Source of the DNA: PALSA-188 sp963720075
GTDB lineage: Bacteria; Acidobacteriota; Terriglobia; Terriglobales; Acidobacteriaceae
Assembly: GCA_963720075.1 (NCBI GenBank)
Contig: CAVREG010000019.1
Coordinates: forward strand, 682,001 to 746,000
Reading direction: 5' to 3'
DNA: 64,000 nucleotides
Below are positions 27,322 to 36,635 of this stretch, piece by piece. Under the pieces are notes generated by a model. That model did no database searches. It was not told the origin of the DNA and saw only the letters and a list, made by a program, of their open reading frames with translations. Numbering within the stretch: position 1 is the stretch's first letter; each line of letters starts with the position of its first letter. Made by a program: the position numbers and the translations under genes.

Positions 27322-28708
27322 CATTTTAGTTTGTGACGACGAGCGTTCCATCTGCGAAATGCTCGACATCGCGCTGCGCCGGGACGGTCACAAAGTTGAA
27401 ACCGTAAAGTCTGGCGACGACGCCAAGAGAAAGCTCAATGGCGCCCTATACGACGTCGTAGTAACTGACATCAAAATGCCGAACACCGACGGCATCGAAG
27501 TTCTGCGCCACGCTCACCAGGTTTCTCCAGACTCCGCTGTAATTCTCATCACCGCAGTTGACGATTATGGCGCCGCCGTTGAGGCCGTCAAAGCAGGCGG
27601 CGCAACCGACTATATTCGCAAGTCGCCTGGACTCGTGGACGAAATCAAGCTCGCGATCAATCGTGCTTTGGAAAAAATGGCCCTTAGCCGGCAAAATTTT
27701 GCGTTCAAGCGCGACGCCGCCACCCGCAATTCGTTGGATAACATTGTCGGGGTTAGCTCGGCGATGGAGCAGCTCAAGCAAACAATTCGCACGGTTGCTT
27801 CCACACAGAGTACGGTTCTAATCTACGGCGAGAGCGGCACTGGAAAGGAACTTGTTGCCCGCGCGGTACATGTGTGTTCTCCGCGAGCCACTGACCCGTT
27901 TGTCTCGATTAATTGTGGAGCGTTTCCCGAAACTCTGTTGGAGAGTGAGCTTTTTGGATACGTAAAAGGGGCATTCACCGGAGCAAACCAGAACAAGCGC
28001 GGACTATTTGAAGTCGCGACTCAAGGCACGATTTTTCTCGACGAGATCAGCGAGATGAGCCTGACCATGCAGGTCAAGCTGCTTCGCGTGCTTCAAGAGC
28101 GCTGTGTGCGACCCGTCGGGGGAACTTCGGAGATCGCGATTGACGTGCGCGTAATCGCCGCCACCAACCGCGATCTGGATAAGCAAGTAGCTGAAAACAC
28201 CTTTCGCGAGGATCTTTATTACCGGCTCAGTGTTATTCCGATCTCCGTGCCTCCGCTTCGCCAGCGCCGCGAAGATGTGCCACTGCTCGTTAATCATTTC
28301 GTGAAAAAATACGCTCCAGCCGCGGGCAGAAATATTTTGGGCGTTCACGCGCAATCGTTGGAATCACTGTGCGGATACGACTGGCCGGGCAACGTTCGTC
28401 AGCTTGAAAATACGATTGAACGCGCCGTCGCGCTCGAAACCGGCGAAGAATTACACGTAGAGCTGCCGGTGGAGCGTTCCAAGGCTAAGGCCGCCGCCGC
28501 TGGCGTTGGAGCGACGGGCATATTTCAAGCGGGCAACGGCTCAACTTTACCCGAGGGGCTTGAAATGGAGAAGTATGTCGCTGACGTTGAGCGCTCGCTC
28601 TTGCTGACAGCGCTATCGCAATCCAACGGAGTCCAAACTCGCGCGGCCGATCTGTTAAAGATTTCCTACAGGTCTTTCCGACATTTGATGAAGAAGTACG
28701 AGCTGTGA
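27314..28708 (+). CDS. pilR: Sigma-54-dependent response regulator PilR-like
   Basis: An NtrC-type activator of sigma-54 promoters, the partner of PilS. The 464-residue product has a receiver (D8/D9, phospho-Asp D52 in VVTDIKMP), an AAA+ domain with Walker A GESGTGKE near 173 and the sigma-54 contact GAFTGA near 220, and a Fis-type HTH at the C-terminus (TRAADLLKISYRSFRHLMKKY). It overlaps pilS by 8 bases, so the two are co-translated. In related operons the target pilA follows; here it does not. Confidence 0.94.
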   Translation: MGNILVCDDERSICEMLDIALRRDGHKVETVKSGDDAKRKLNGALYDVVVTDIKMPNTDGIEVLRHAHQVSPDSAVILITAVDDYGAAVEAVKAGGATDYIRKSPGLVDEIKLAINRALEKMALSRQNFAFKRDAATRNSLDNIVGVSSAMEQLKQTIRTVASTQSTVLIYGESGTGKELVARAVHVCSPRATDPFVSINCGAFPETLLESELFGYVKGAFTGANQNKRGLFEVATQGTIFLDEISEMSLTMQVKLLRVLQERCVRPVGGTSEIAIDVRVIAATNRDLDKQVAENTFREDLYYRLSVIPISVPPLRQRREDVPLLVNHFVKKYAPAAGRNILGVHAQSLESLCGYDWPGNVRQLENTIERAVALETGEELHVELPVERSKAKAAAAGVGATGIFQAGNGSTLPEGLEMEKYVADVERSLLLTALSQSNGVQTRAADLLKISYRSFRHLMKKYEL

Positions 28709-28828
28709 AAGGCGGCGTTAGCCCTTGGCTCCTAGCTCCTGGCGCGGTTTAGCGCGTAGCAGGAGGGTGTATGTCGAGGGATGATTTTTCTGGAATGATG
28801 TCTTTATGTCTGTGGCGCCGCCTCTTTT

Positions 28829-29059
28829 ATGGGGCTCATTTACTTCAAGCAGTTGCCGAAGCCAGCTTCTCTCGATTTCATCGGGCAGATGCATCTTTCC
28901 CGTATCGCTTTCTGGATCGGAGTTCCAGCCTCATCCATCGTCGTGTCGGCTGGCTTTTTTAGGCGGGACCGACGGACTCGAATTGTAACGATAATATATG
29001 GCTTCGCGGTGTTGTTTCTCTGGCTGATCACTGCTGCCGGAAACTTTCCCGTCTCATGA
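28829..29059 (+). CDS. Small hypothetical membrane protein
   Basis: A 76-residue frame with two hydrophobic segments, near residues 26-43 and 52-70, and basic residues (RRDRRTR) between them, as in a small two-helix inner-membrane protein. The ATG has no ribosome-binding site. A strong AGGAGG instead precedes an ATG at 28771 in another frame that runs only to 28962 and does not look like protein after its first about 25 codons. The likely reading is a gene starting at 28771 with a frameshift near 28830, or a translational coupling of two small frames. I do not recognise the protein. Confidence 0.4.
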   Translation: MGLIYFKQLPKPASLDFIGQMHLSRIAFWIGVPASSIVVSAGFFRRDRRTRIVTIIYGFAVLFLWLITAAGNFPVS

Positions 29060-29092
29060 AGTGCCGATGAGTTTTATGCGCGGGTCAGGGTC

Positions 29093-30964
29093 TTACTTTT
29101 CTCGTGCTCGCACGACGAGCCCCAATTCCTTCAACTGAGCATCGCTAACAGGCGTCGGGGCGTCCACCATCAAATCCACCGCTCGCGCTGTCTTGGGGAA
29201 TGGAATTACTTCGCGCAAGCTGTCGGCTCCCGCGAGAATCATCACAATGCGATCAAGTCCTAACGCGATCCCGCCATGCGGAGGAGTCCCATACTCTAAA
29301 GCCTCGAGGAAAAATCCGAACCTGGAACGGGCTTCTTCGTCCGTCATTCCCAGCGCACGGAAGATTTTGCTTTGAATGTCCTGGCGATGAATTCTGATCG
29401 AGCCAGATCCCAACTCAGTGCCATTCAGAACCACGTCGTATGCCAAGGCACGAATCTCGCCAAGCGGAGACTTGGAATCGGTAACCGACTCGAAACCGCC
29501 CTCGAGCTTCGCCATGTCCTGGTCATGAGGCGACGTGAAGGGATGGTGAGCCGCATTCCAGCGTTTGGTATCACGGTCCCATTCAAACATCGGGAAATCT
29601 GTTACCCAAAGGAATCTGAAATCTCTCGTCGGATCACCAGTCTTTTCAAATGCGCCGTGCTTCACGGCATATTTCTGCGCCAGGTCCAGACGCAGAAATC
29701 CACATTTCTCGCAGAAGTGCGAGAGGGTCTGTCCCCTAACTGCCGCAACATCAGGATTGTCGAGGGCTCCAGCCAGTAGCCATAAATCATCCGGTGCAAC
29801 CCTCGCGAGTGCCAACACGCGCTCCGAAATCTCCGGATAATCCTTGGCGAACCTTTTGGGATCGGTCATGAGTTGAACGAAAGTCGCTCCCTGAACGTGC
29901 TGGAATGCCCCGTAGGTTCCGATCGTGCGGCGCTCGGTGCCGGAGATTTCTCCAGCCCTAGGAATTCTTATTACTTGAAACGGCAGGTCTTTTCGTATTT
30001 TGAATTTCGATGCGAATTCTTCAAGTTCTTCCGGCCGAAACGCTTCCCGCACGTCTGTCATCGCAGGCAGCCTCATGTCGGGCTTGTCGTTGCCGTAAAG
30101 ACGCATGGCTTCGTCATAGCTCATGCGCGGGAACGGCGTTTTGATCTGATGTCCGGCCGCCGCAAATGCAGCAGTGAGAAATCCCTCAACGACCTCCCAA
30201 ACCCGCTCGGGTTGCGGGTAGGACATTTCCAAATCAATCTGGGTGAATTCAGGCTGGCGGTCAGCCCGCAAATCTTCGTCGCGAAAGCAGCGAACGATCT
30301 GAAAATAGCGGTCAAAGCCGGATATCATCAGAATTTGTTTAAACAGTTGCGGCGATTGCGGCAGTGCATAAAAAGATCCCGGTTGCACGCGACTGGGGAC
30401 AAGATAATCACGCGCGCCTTCCGGCGTTGACCGCGTCATGAATGGCGTTTCGATTTCGAAAAACCCATGCGCTGAAAGATACTCGCGAACTGCAATCGAA
30501 ACCTTGTGCCGCAACTCAATATTGCGCTGCATCACATCGCGGCGCAAATCAATGTAGCGATATTTCAGCCGCATCTCTTCGTTCGGCAAAACGGTTTCAC
30601 CAGGGAGAAACGGCGGCTGCTTCGATTCATTCAGGATACGCAGCTCATCTGCAACCAACTCAACCTCACCCGTGGGAATATTTTTGTTCACCGTGTTTGG
30701 ATCGCGCTGTTTGACACTACCAATCACGGCGACGACGTACTCATTTTTCAAGGTTTCAGCTTTTTTATGGACGGCTGTATTCAATTCCTTGTTAATAACA
30801 ACCTGCGTAACACCGCTTCGATCGCGCAAATCAATGAACAGTAAATTTCCAAGATCGCGGCGCCGGTTGACCCAACCCATGAGCACGGCTTTCTTGCCGG
30901 CATCGGAAGCGCGCAGTTCACCGCACATATCCGTACGCTGTAATTCGCCTAAAAAATCGAGCAA
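29093..30964 (-). CDS. aspS: Aspartate--tRNA ligase
   Basis: Class II synthetase that charges tRNA-Asp (and in many bacteria lacking AsnRS also tRNA-Asn). The 623-residue product has the N-terminal OB anticodon domain, class II motif 2 with FRDEDLRADRQPEFTQID (near 230), the bacterial GAD insertion, and motif 3 GLDRIVM near the end. The length fits the bacterial type. The start is a TTG at 30964. A perfect -10 box (TATAAT, at 31005-31010 on the minus strand) lies about 40 bases upstream. Discrimination between Asp-only and Asp/Asn types cannot be settled by eye. Confidence 0.96.
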   Translation of the reverse strand: MLDFLGELQRTDMCGELRASDAGKKAVLMGWVNRRRDLGNLLFIDLRDRSGVTQVVINKELNTAVHKKAETLKNEYVVAVIGSVKQRDPNTVNKNIPTGEVELVADELRILNESKQPPFLPGETVLPNEEMRLKYRYIDLRRDVMQRNIELRHKVSIAVREYLSAHGFFEIETPFMTRSTPEGARDYLVPSRVQPGSFYALPQSPQLFKQILMISGFDRYFQIVRCFRDEDLRADRQPEFTQIDLEMSYPQPERVWEVVEGFLTAAFAAAGHQIKTPFPRMSYDEAMRLYGNDKPDMRLPAMTDVREAFRPEELEEFASKFKIRKDLPFQVIRIPRAGEISGTERRTIGTYGAFQHVQGATFVQLMTDPKRFAKDYPEISERVLALARVAPDDLWLLAGALDNPDVAAVRGQTLSHFCEKCGFLRLDLAQKYAVKHGAFEKTGDPTRDFRFLWVTDFPMFEWDRDTKRWNAAHHPFTSPHDQDMAKLEGGFESVTDSKSPLGEIRALAYDVVLNGTELGSGSIRIHRQDIQSKIFRALGMTDEEARSRFGFFLEALEYGTPPHGGIALGLDRIVMILAGADSLREVIPFPKTARAVDLMVDAPTPVSDAQLKELGLVVRAREK

Positions 30965-31004
30965 GTAGTGGCCTTTAGAGTGGGAAATTCAAGATGAATC
31001 AAAG

Positions 31005-31010
31005 ATTATA
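31005..31010 (-). promoter_or_regulatory. aspS: Candidate -10 element of aspS (TATAAT)
   Basis: The minus strand reads exactly TATAAT about 40 bases before the aspS start codon. The -35 region at a 16-18 base spacing is weak (CTGTAT-like). The spacing predicts a leader of about 34 bases. Confidence 0.45.
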
Positions 31011-31080
31011 ACGGAGACCCGCCAGAATACAGCAGTCGCCGATATGGGGCGGAGCCTGTTCTGTCACGTCCGCGGCCCAG

Positions 31081-32211
31081 CTATTTCCTGGCTGCAGATT
31101 TTTGCCTGCCCTTCTTTTTTTCTGTGCCATGCGAGGCTAAGTTTTTCGCCTTTCCCAATCGCTCCAAAACTGCCGCAACAATCAATGGCATTCCTACAGT
31201 CGCATCCACGAAAACCTCTCCGAACTTGCCGCCTTCCGCGGGCGGCACGAATTTGCCCCATGAAATAGCCTCGCTATACGGACTCCCCGACAATCCTCCC
31301 CAATAGACTGGTTCCGGGCAAATTCGCACACCGTAGTGATATCGCTTGAGTGGCAGATTCTCGCCAAGGCGGCGATGACGCAATTCAAGAAACGGGCCGA
31401 ACTGTTGCGACCAATTTCGCGGAACTCCTCCGCCAATGGTAAAGATTCCTAATCGAGTCTGGCGCAGTAAGGTCGCGGCGAAATGTTCGAGATCTTCGAA
31501 CGGATCAAATCGCAATTTGTGTCTGCCTGTGGACTCCCTCAACCGATTGGTTAATGCAACATCAAGGCCGAGCTCGGAGTCAGTGAACGCAGGCACGAAA
31601 ACCGGCACGCCCCTTTCATACGCCGATCGAAGGATGCCGCGCTGATCTTTAGACCGCTTCGCAAGATGCTCTCCAATGGCATGATTCAACTTATATGAGC
31701 AGACAACTTCGTTGTGATCCCATCCTTCCAATATCTCCGACATTACTTCTTCGACGTCGTCCAGATTCTGCTCCGGCTCAAGGGTGTCGTAAACTCGGTT
31801 ATAGCCTTGCTCATAAAGCTCAGTGTCCGAGACCTCAGGGTTGTAGCGGAAATGCGAGCGCCCGGTTGCCTCGACAAGCCCATGGGCCATAAGGGCGCCC
31901 GTTGAAACAATGGCATTCACGATCCCGCGGTCAATCAGTTCGGAGATGATCAGGCCCTGTTTCGCGACCGTCATTGCGCCTGCAAGGGTCATTACCACAA
32001 AACAGCCTTCGTCCCTTGCCATCGTTTCGAGCACATCGGCAGCTTCCCCAATCTGCCGTCCGCTGAACGCCGTCTTGGCCATCGCACGCACCAAATCGTC
32101 AATGGACCGGATTCGATTGAGGTCCAACGGCTCTAGCGGGATGAGTTTGTCTTCGATTGGATCGTGAAGATGACGGTCAATGCCCGCGCCGTCGCCGTTG
32201 CCATGTTGCAA
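31081..32211 (-). CDS. Deoxyhypusine synthase-like protein
   Basis: In eukaryotes and archaea deoxyhypusine synthase transfers aminobutyl from spermidine to eIF5A. Bacterial relatives lack that substrate, and some make homospermidine or modify unknown partners. The 376-residue product shows the NAD-binding DHS fold with TLAGAMT near 75, STGA near 105, and the catalytic-lysine segment EAISWGKF with Lys at 320, matching human Lys329. The motif FVDATVGMPL near the C-terminus also fits. The start is a TTG at 32211 with GGAGG seven bases upstream. The Lys-rich last 20 residues are a tail. Confidence 0.9.
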   Translation of the reverse strand: MQHGNGDGAGIDRHLHDPIEDKLIPLEPLDLNRIRSIDDLVRAMAKTAFSGRQIGEAADVLETMARDEGCFVVMTLAGAMTVAKQGLIISELIDRGIVNAIVSTGALMAHGLVEATGRSHFRYNPEVSDTELYEQGYNRVYDTLEPEQNLDDVEEVMSEILEGWDHNEVVCSYKLNHAIGEHLAKRSKDQRGILRSAYERGVPVFVPAFTDSELGLDVALTNRLRESTGRHKLRFDPFEDLEHFAATLLRQTRLGIFTIGGGVPRNWSQQFGPFLELRHRRLGENLPLKRYHYGVRICPEPVYWGGLSGSPYSEAISWGKFVPPAEGGKFGEVFVDATVGMPLIVAAVLERLGKAKNLASHGTEKKKGRQKSAARK

Positions 32212-32393
32212 TGAGACACCTCCAGGAAGTGAACTTTATACTCTACAGCAACGTGAGAACGAATGCCCCGCTAACCGGCAAGGGGGGTCTTGATCGGAAT
32301 CACGCGATGGGCATGAATAAGAAAACGTTACGAGTCGAACCTTAGCCGAATCAATCTGAACTTTCAATCCTGCGCGTTCTAGAGTCTCACAAG

Positions 32394-33069
32394 CTAAGGC
32401 TTCCAGGGACTGGGTGGATCGTCATGTCGCGTCGCGAGCCAGGCGCCGACTCCGCCGATACCGATCAGAGCGGTGTCTCTCGCACGATTCGTATTCAATA
32501 TGCCGCCCCTTCCGGCCGGTGTCGCTCCTGCATTCTTCCTACGTTTGTCGCTCTTGCAACCCGCAGATTCGTCGCGCGACGTTTTCTCTCCCTCGCGAAG
32601 GTCACTGCTGGAGCGCGATGCTGACAACTCCTTCGAAGTTCCCGAACCGGCTGACATCTCCAGCCTCAAATTGTTTTCCCTGGCCACAACTTCGACGGTT
32701 CCATTCACGTCGGTCACCTCAAATTTTGTCCACGCACTCGATACCGGCACAACTGTCATGCAGCCCACGTGAACGCTGAACCCATGCGACGTGGCAACCC
32801 TCACACTGCCGTGCTCTACTAAGAGGCTCTGTCCCTGAAATTCCACCAGAGAGGCGGGAAGAATGATCACACTCGATCCCAACGAGTTCAAATTCGCGAT
32901 TGAACCAGCCCGGGTTTCAACTAGGTCGCCAGAGAAAATCGCAGAAGCATTTGCTACCTCCGCTCCGTTGCGCAGCACACCTTCGTCATGCAGCATCGCG
33001 CCGGTCTGCCGCAAACACCAACGTGGAAGCGGAAGCAATTAACATCCAGAATGTTATATTGCGCAACAC
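32394..33069 (-). pseudogene. FecR-like exported protein, split by a frameshift
   Basis: The main frame (32394-33038) codes for a beta-rich FecR-like domain with SGDLVETRAGSIANL, then EHGSVRVAT and WTKFEVTDVNGTVEV, followed by a Ser/Lys-rich stretch and a C-terminal hydrophobic segment near residue 190. It has no signal peptide of its own. In the next frame, a GTG at 33069 starts an excellent signal peptide ending ASTLVFAAD at about 33005. Joining the two with one extra or two missing bases near 33000 gives a normal exported protein. The gene is either inactivated or carries a sequencing error. The role of this family is unknown. Confidence 0.6.
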
Positions 33070-33075
33070 ATCGAA

Positions 33076-33105
33076 ATCGTAGCCCCGCGGTCGCTTCCCG
33101 GTCAA
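33076..33105 (-). promoter_or_regulatory. Candidate sigma-70 promoter of the FecR-like gene
   Basis: On the minus strand TTGACC (33100-33105) and TACGAT (33076-33081) are separated by 18 bases. The predicted transcript would start within a few bases of the GTG at 33069, leaving almost no leader, so either a leaderless transcript or a different start is implied. It lies in the divergent gap shared with ppc. Confidence 0.4.
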
Positions 33106-33182
33106 TTGTCTGCGTTTTTGCCCCGCACGGCAGAAGGACTACTTGGAGAATCGCAATGGCAATGAATTACTATTGATTCCCT

Positions 33183-35924
33183 ATGACAGAGGGTTCACTT
33201 TGGGGCGCGGACGATCAATGTAGTCGCTTGGCCGAACTAACGGCGGCAACTACAGATTTGTCCAAGGAAGCGCCCTTGCGCCGGGACGTTCGTTCGCTCG
33301 GAATATTGCTTGGCAGAGTTGTAGTTGAACAGGCAGGCCTGCACCTTTTCGAAATAGTGGAACAGCTCCGCCGCCTTCTCATTTCGTACCGGGAACAGCT
33401 AGCCGTGCAAGCGATCGGCGCGAAGTTCGATAGTCGGCAAATGTTGGAAGCCAGAAACGTCGTGAAGCAGTTAGAAATCGGCGATGCTTACCTCATAACT
33501 AAGGCATTTGCAATTTACTTTGAGTTAACCAATCTTGCGGAGACAAATCACCGCAAAAGGCGTCGCCGGGCTGCGAAGTTGCATACCGATCAGCCACTGC
33601 TTCCAGGTTCTTTCCGTGGAACATTACTTCGCATGCGAGAGTCCGGCCTGACCGCGGATGCAGCGATGGCTTCGTTGAAGGAAGTAAAAGTAGTCCCGGT
33701 TTTCACCGCGCACCCCACGGAAGTTGCGCGCCGCACTGTTTTATTCAAGCGCAGCAGGATCGCCCAATATCTTGAAACTCTAGATCACTTGCCGCTTTCG
33801 CAAGCCGAGGCGAAGTCCAGCGAGAATCTGGTTCTTTCGGAGATTACCAGCCTATGGCAAACGGATGAAGTCCGAGTCGAAAAACCTCTCGTTTCGGACG
33901 AAATTCGCATGGGTCTGGACTACTATCCAATGTCAATTTTCGACGCCCTGCCGCGCGTCTATTCGGAAATTGTCGAGTCGTTCCGCGAGATTTACGGACG
34001 GGAACTCGCCGAGGAAGATATCCCTGCCGTTCTTTCTTTCGGCTCATGGATCGGCGGCGACCGTGATGGCAATCCCTTTGTCACCGCTGAGTCCACCCGC
34101 GAAGCCCTTCAACGAGCGCGCAATGCGATTCTCACGCACTATATTTCGGAAGTCCAGCGCGGAATTGATCGAACCAGTTCTTCCTCGCGACAAGTCTCGG
34201 TTTCCGACGAATTTCGCTCGCGGCTCTCCGATTACAGCGCTCGACTTGGCGACGAACATGCGCGCCTCGCACGGATTTCAGAGACGGAACTATATCGCCG
34301 TTTCCTGAATTTCATCATTATTCGATTAACTGATACCCGAGGGGAAGGAACGGGCCACGGCTACTCGAATGCGGCGGAGTTCGAGCTTGATGTTTTGATC
34401 GTGCGCGACAGCTTACGCACGAACTGCGGGCACAGGCTCGCGGAACTAATCTTCGATCCTCTTCTTAGAAAAATTCGTACGTTCGGGTTCCAACTCTCCA
34501 CGCTCGACATTCGTCAGCATGCCCGCCTGCACTCTCAGGCGTTAATTTCACTTTCGTCTGTTACAAATAATTCGGAAGGATCCGAAGTGGTAGCGACTTT
34601 CAAAAATATTGTGGAGATGAAAAAGGCGTACCCGGCCAGCGCAATTTGTAACTACGTAATTAGCGGAGTCGAATCGGCCGAAGATATTCTCGCCGTGCTC
34701 CGGCTCGCCGATGAAGGAGGAGTGAGCCTGGCCGCCAGCGGAGATGACCCGGGACTCATGCCAGTTCCCTTGTTTGAATCCATCGAATCGCTTCGCTCTT
34801 CGCCAGAAATTATGTCTCGCGTCTGGAGTACGCCAAGGTACAAAATCTTGCTTGATTCCTGGGGCCGCTGGCAAGAAGTCATGCTTGGGTATTCCGATTC
34901 AAACAAAGATGGAGGCATGCTGACCAGCATTTGGGAACTCTACAAAGCCCATCGCGCGTTGCATCGAGTATCGCGAGAATATGGAGTCAAGCTGCGTCTG
35001 TTTCATGGCCGCGGCGGCACCGTCGGCCGCGGCGGAGGTCCTACCCACGCGGCAATCGTGGCACAGCCTTCCGGAGATTTTTCCGGTGAAATTCGAGTCA
35101 CCGAGCAGGGCGAAGTGCTTAACTGGAAGTATGCCGACCCCGTGCTTGCAGAGTGGAATCTCGAAATCATGATTGCAGCTTGCCTTGAAGCTCTAATGCG
35201 CCCCAAGGGCCCGGAGGCGGGCACCGACGAAAAATGGAATCCGGCGATGGACGAAATGTCGGAAGATGCATACGGTTTCTATCGCAAAAATATCGCCGAG
35301 AGTCCCGAGGTACTGGTGTATTTCGAACAGGCCACTCCGGTAAATGAGCTTGAACATGCGCGAATCGGCTCCCGACCCCCACGGCGTTCGCAAAACCGCC
35401 GCCTCGAAGACTTGCGGGCCATTCCGTGGGTTTTTGGCTGGATGCAAAGCCGTCACGCCGTTCCTGCATGGTTCGGAGTTGGTTACGCACTCGAGCGTTT
35501 TGCGGCGAAAGGTTCGCAACAGCAACAGTTACTACTCGATATGATGAAAGACTTTCCTCTTTTTTCCGACTTGATTCGAAATGTCGAACTTGCAATGGCG
35601 AAGGCGGACCTCACGATTGCAAGAATGTATGCCGAACTGGTCGAGGACGCGACGCTCAGAGAGCGGACTTGGCAAATGCTGGTGGAAGAATTTGAGCGCA
35701 CGCGGCGTGTCATCCTATCCATCACTGGCGAACAACAAATTCTCGAGAGTAATGCCGTGTTATCGCGATCAATTCGGCTGCGCAATCCATATGTGGATCC
35801 AATCAGTCTGATCCAGGTTGACCTCCTGAGAAGAAAACGCGCAGGCGCAAACTCGGACCAATTGAATTACGTTCTGGCTGCAACTATCAACGGTATCGCC
35901 GCCGGCCTGCACAATACGGGATGA
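33183..35924 (+). CDS. ppc: Phosphoenolpyruvate carboxylase
   Basis: PEP carboxylase makes oxaloacetate from PEP and bicarbonate to refill the TCA cycle. The 913-residue product has the catalytic His in FTAHPTEVARR (near 177), GYSDSNKDGG near 568, the HGRGGTVGRGGGP loop near 608, and the conserved C-terminus LAATINGIAAGLHNTG. Length is typical. The ATG at 33183 has no clear ribosome-binding site. It stands alone and is followed by a long palindrome that may end its transcript. Confidence 0.97.
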   Translation: MTEGSLWGADDQCSRLAELTAATTDLSKEAPLRRDVRSLGILLGRVVVEQAGLHLFEIVEQLRRLLISYREQLAVQAIGAKFDSRQMLEARNVVKQLEIGDAYLITKAFAIYFELTNLAETNHRKRRRRAAKLHTDQPLLPGSFRGTLLRMRESGLTADAAMASLKEVKVVPVFTAHPTEVARRTVLFKRSRIAQYLETLDHLPLSQAEAKSSENLVLSEITSLWQTDEVRVEKPLVSDEIRMGLDYYPMSIFDALPRVYSEIVESFREIYGRELAEEDIPAVLSFGSWIGGDRDGNPFVTAESTREALQRARNAILTHYISEVQRGIDRTSSSSRQVSVSDEFRSRLSDYSARLGDEHARLARISETELYRRFLNFIIIRLTDTRGEGTGHGYSNAAEFELDVLIVRDSLRTNCGHRLAELIFDPLLRKIRTFGFQLSTLDIRQHARLHSQALISLSSVTNNSEGSEVVATFKNIVEMKKAYPASAICNYVISGVESAEDILAVLRLADEGGVSLAASGDDPGLMPVPLFESIESLRSSPEIMSRVWSTPRYKILLDSWGRWQEVMLGYSDSNKDGGMLTSIWELYKAHRALHRVSREYGVKLRLFHGRGGTVGRGGGPTHAAIVAQPSGDFSGEIRVTEQGEVLNWKYADPVLAEWNLEIMIAACLEALMRPKGPEAGTDEKWNPAMDEMSEDAYGFYRKNIAESPEVLVYFEQATPVNELEHARIGSRPPRRSQNRRLEDLRAIPWVFGWMQSRHAVPAWFGVGYALERFAAKGSQQQQLLLDMMKDFPLFSDLIRNVELAMAKADLTIARMYAELVEDATLRERTWQMLVEEFERTRRVILSITGEQQILESNAVLSRSIRLRNPYVDPISLIQVDLLRRKRAGANSDQLNYVLAATINGIAAGLHNTG

Positions 35925-35998
35925 AAGCCGCGAACTTTGAGGGCTAGCGGGCGTTGAAAGACGCACCTTCAGGCGCGCTATAATTCCCTTGGTAATAC

Positions 35999-36024
35999 AC
36001 GGGCGGGGCTGCAGCCCCGCCCGT
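35999..36024. terminator. Perfect 26-bp GC-rich palindrome between ppc and a convergent gene
   Basis: ACGGGCGGGGC and its exact complement enclose TGCA, giving an 11-bp stem with a 4-base loop, or a fully self-complementary 26-mer. It lies 75 bases after ppc and 18 bases before the stop of the convergent gene, the right place for a two-way terminator. No T-run follows on either strand, so it is not a classical intrinsic terminator. The core resembles a dispersed GC palindrome. Confidence 0.55.
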
Positions 36025-36042
36025 TAAAGCAATAAACAACCG

Positions 36043-36288
36043 TCAGTCCCGGTCATACTTCATACAAATTTCCAGCTGATGGATGGCCTCATCGGTCGCC
36101 CGAATCGCATCTGCTTTGTGCCCACCAAAATCGTGCGCAGCCTCCTGCAAATGCGCTCTGGCATTGCGCAGCGCTTCGATCGCCCGATGGATTTCCGGAT
36201 GCCTTTCGGCGGCGGGCGAGGTTGGAGTCAGCGCCAACATAATCGCCGCTACTGTCATCACACTCATTATTTTCATTCTTTTCTTCAT
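36043..36288 (-). CDS. Small exported helical protein
   Basis: An 81-residue product from the ATG at 36288, which has AGGAGG a few bases upstream (the frame is open to 36327). The first about 26 residues are a signal peptide: Lys/Arg n-region, hydrophobic MTVAAIMLALTP, and cleavage near SPAAE. The mature part is about 55 residues of amphipathic helix rich in His, Ala and Glu, with one Cys near the end. It is probably periplasmic. I know no function; the His-rich helices could bind metal. Confidence 0.65.
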   Translation of the reverse strand: MKKRMKIMSVMTVAAIMLALTPTSPAAERHPEIHRAIEALRNARAHLQEAAHDFGGHKADAIRATDEAIHQLEICMKYDRD

Positions 36289-36635
36289 CGTTCCTCCTAG
36301 GTGATTGCGTCCGGGATGGCACACCACGGACTAAAGTCGAGAACCCAAATAACCTACGACAAGTGGACCCCGGAAACAAGTTGCCGACTTCGATACCGTT
36401 GGATCACGTGCACCCTTGCGAGTTTGTTCCAGGCAAACGTCATCGTAAATTTCGCCCAGTGGTGCTTTTTTGCTCCGATAAACGGCTTAGTGATAGTCTT
36501 TAGACTTCGTCTTACATTGAAAAGGTTGCGCGCCGCATTTTGAAGCCGCCCTTTTATCTTTCGGATGGGTGATTGAACGCGAGTCTTTTGAAAGACAGCA
36601 AGAAGTAACAAGCCAGATTTATCATAGGAGCAACA
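36289..36635. other. Intergenic region before the phosphofructokinase gene
   Basis: A 347-base gap between divergent genes. It ends in a ribosome-binding site (AGGAG just before 36636) and starts with the ribosome-binding site of the minus-strand gene. I see no convincing promoter hexamers or open frame in the middle. Confidence 0.35.

Noticed and set aside
29873..30430. Plus-strand frame of 185 codons opposite aspS
   Set aside because: It is antisense to the conserved synthetase and has no recognisable features.
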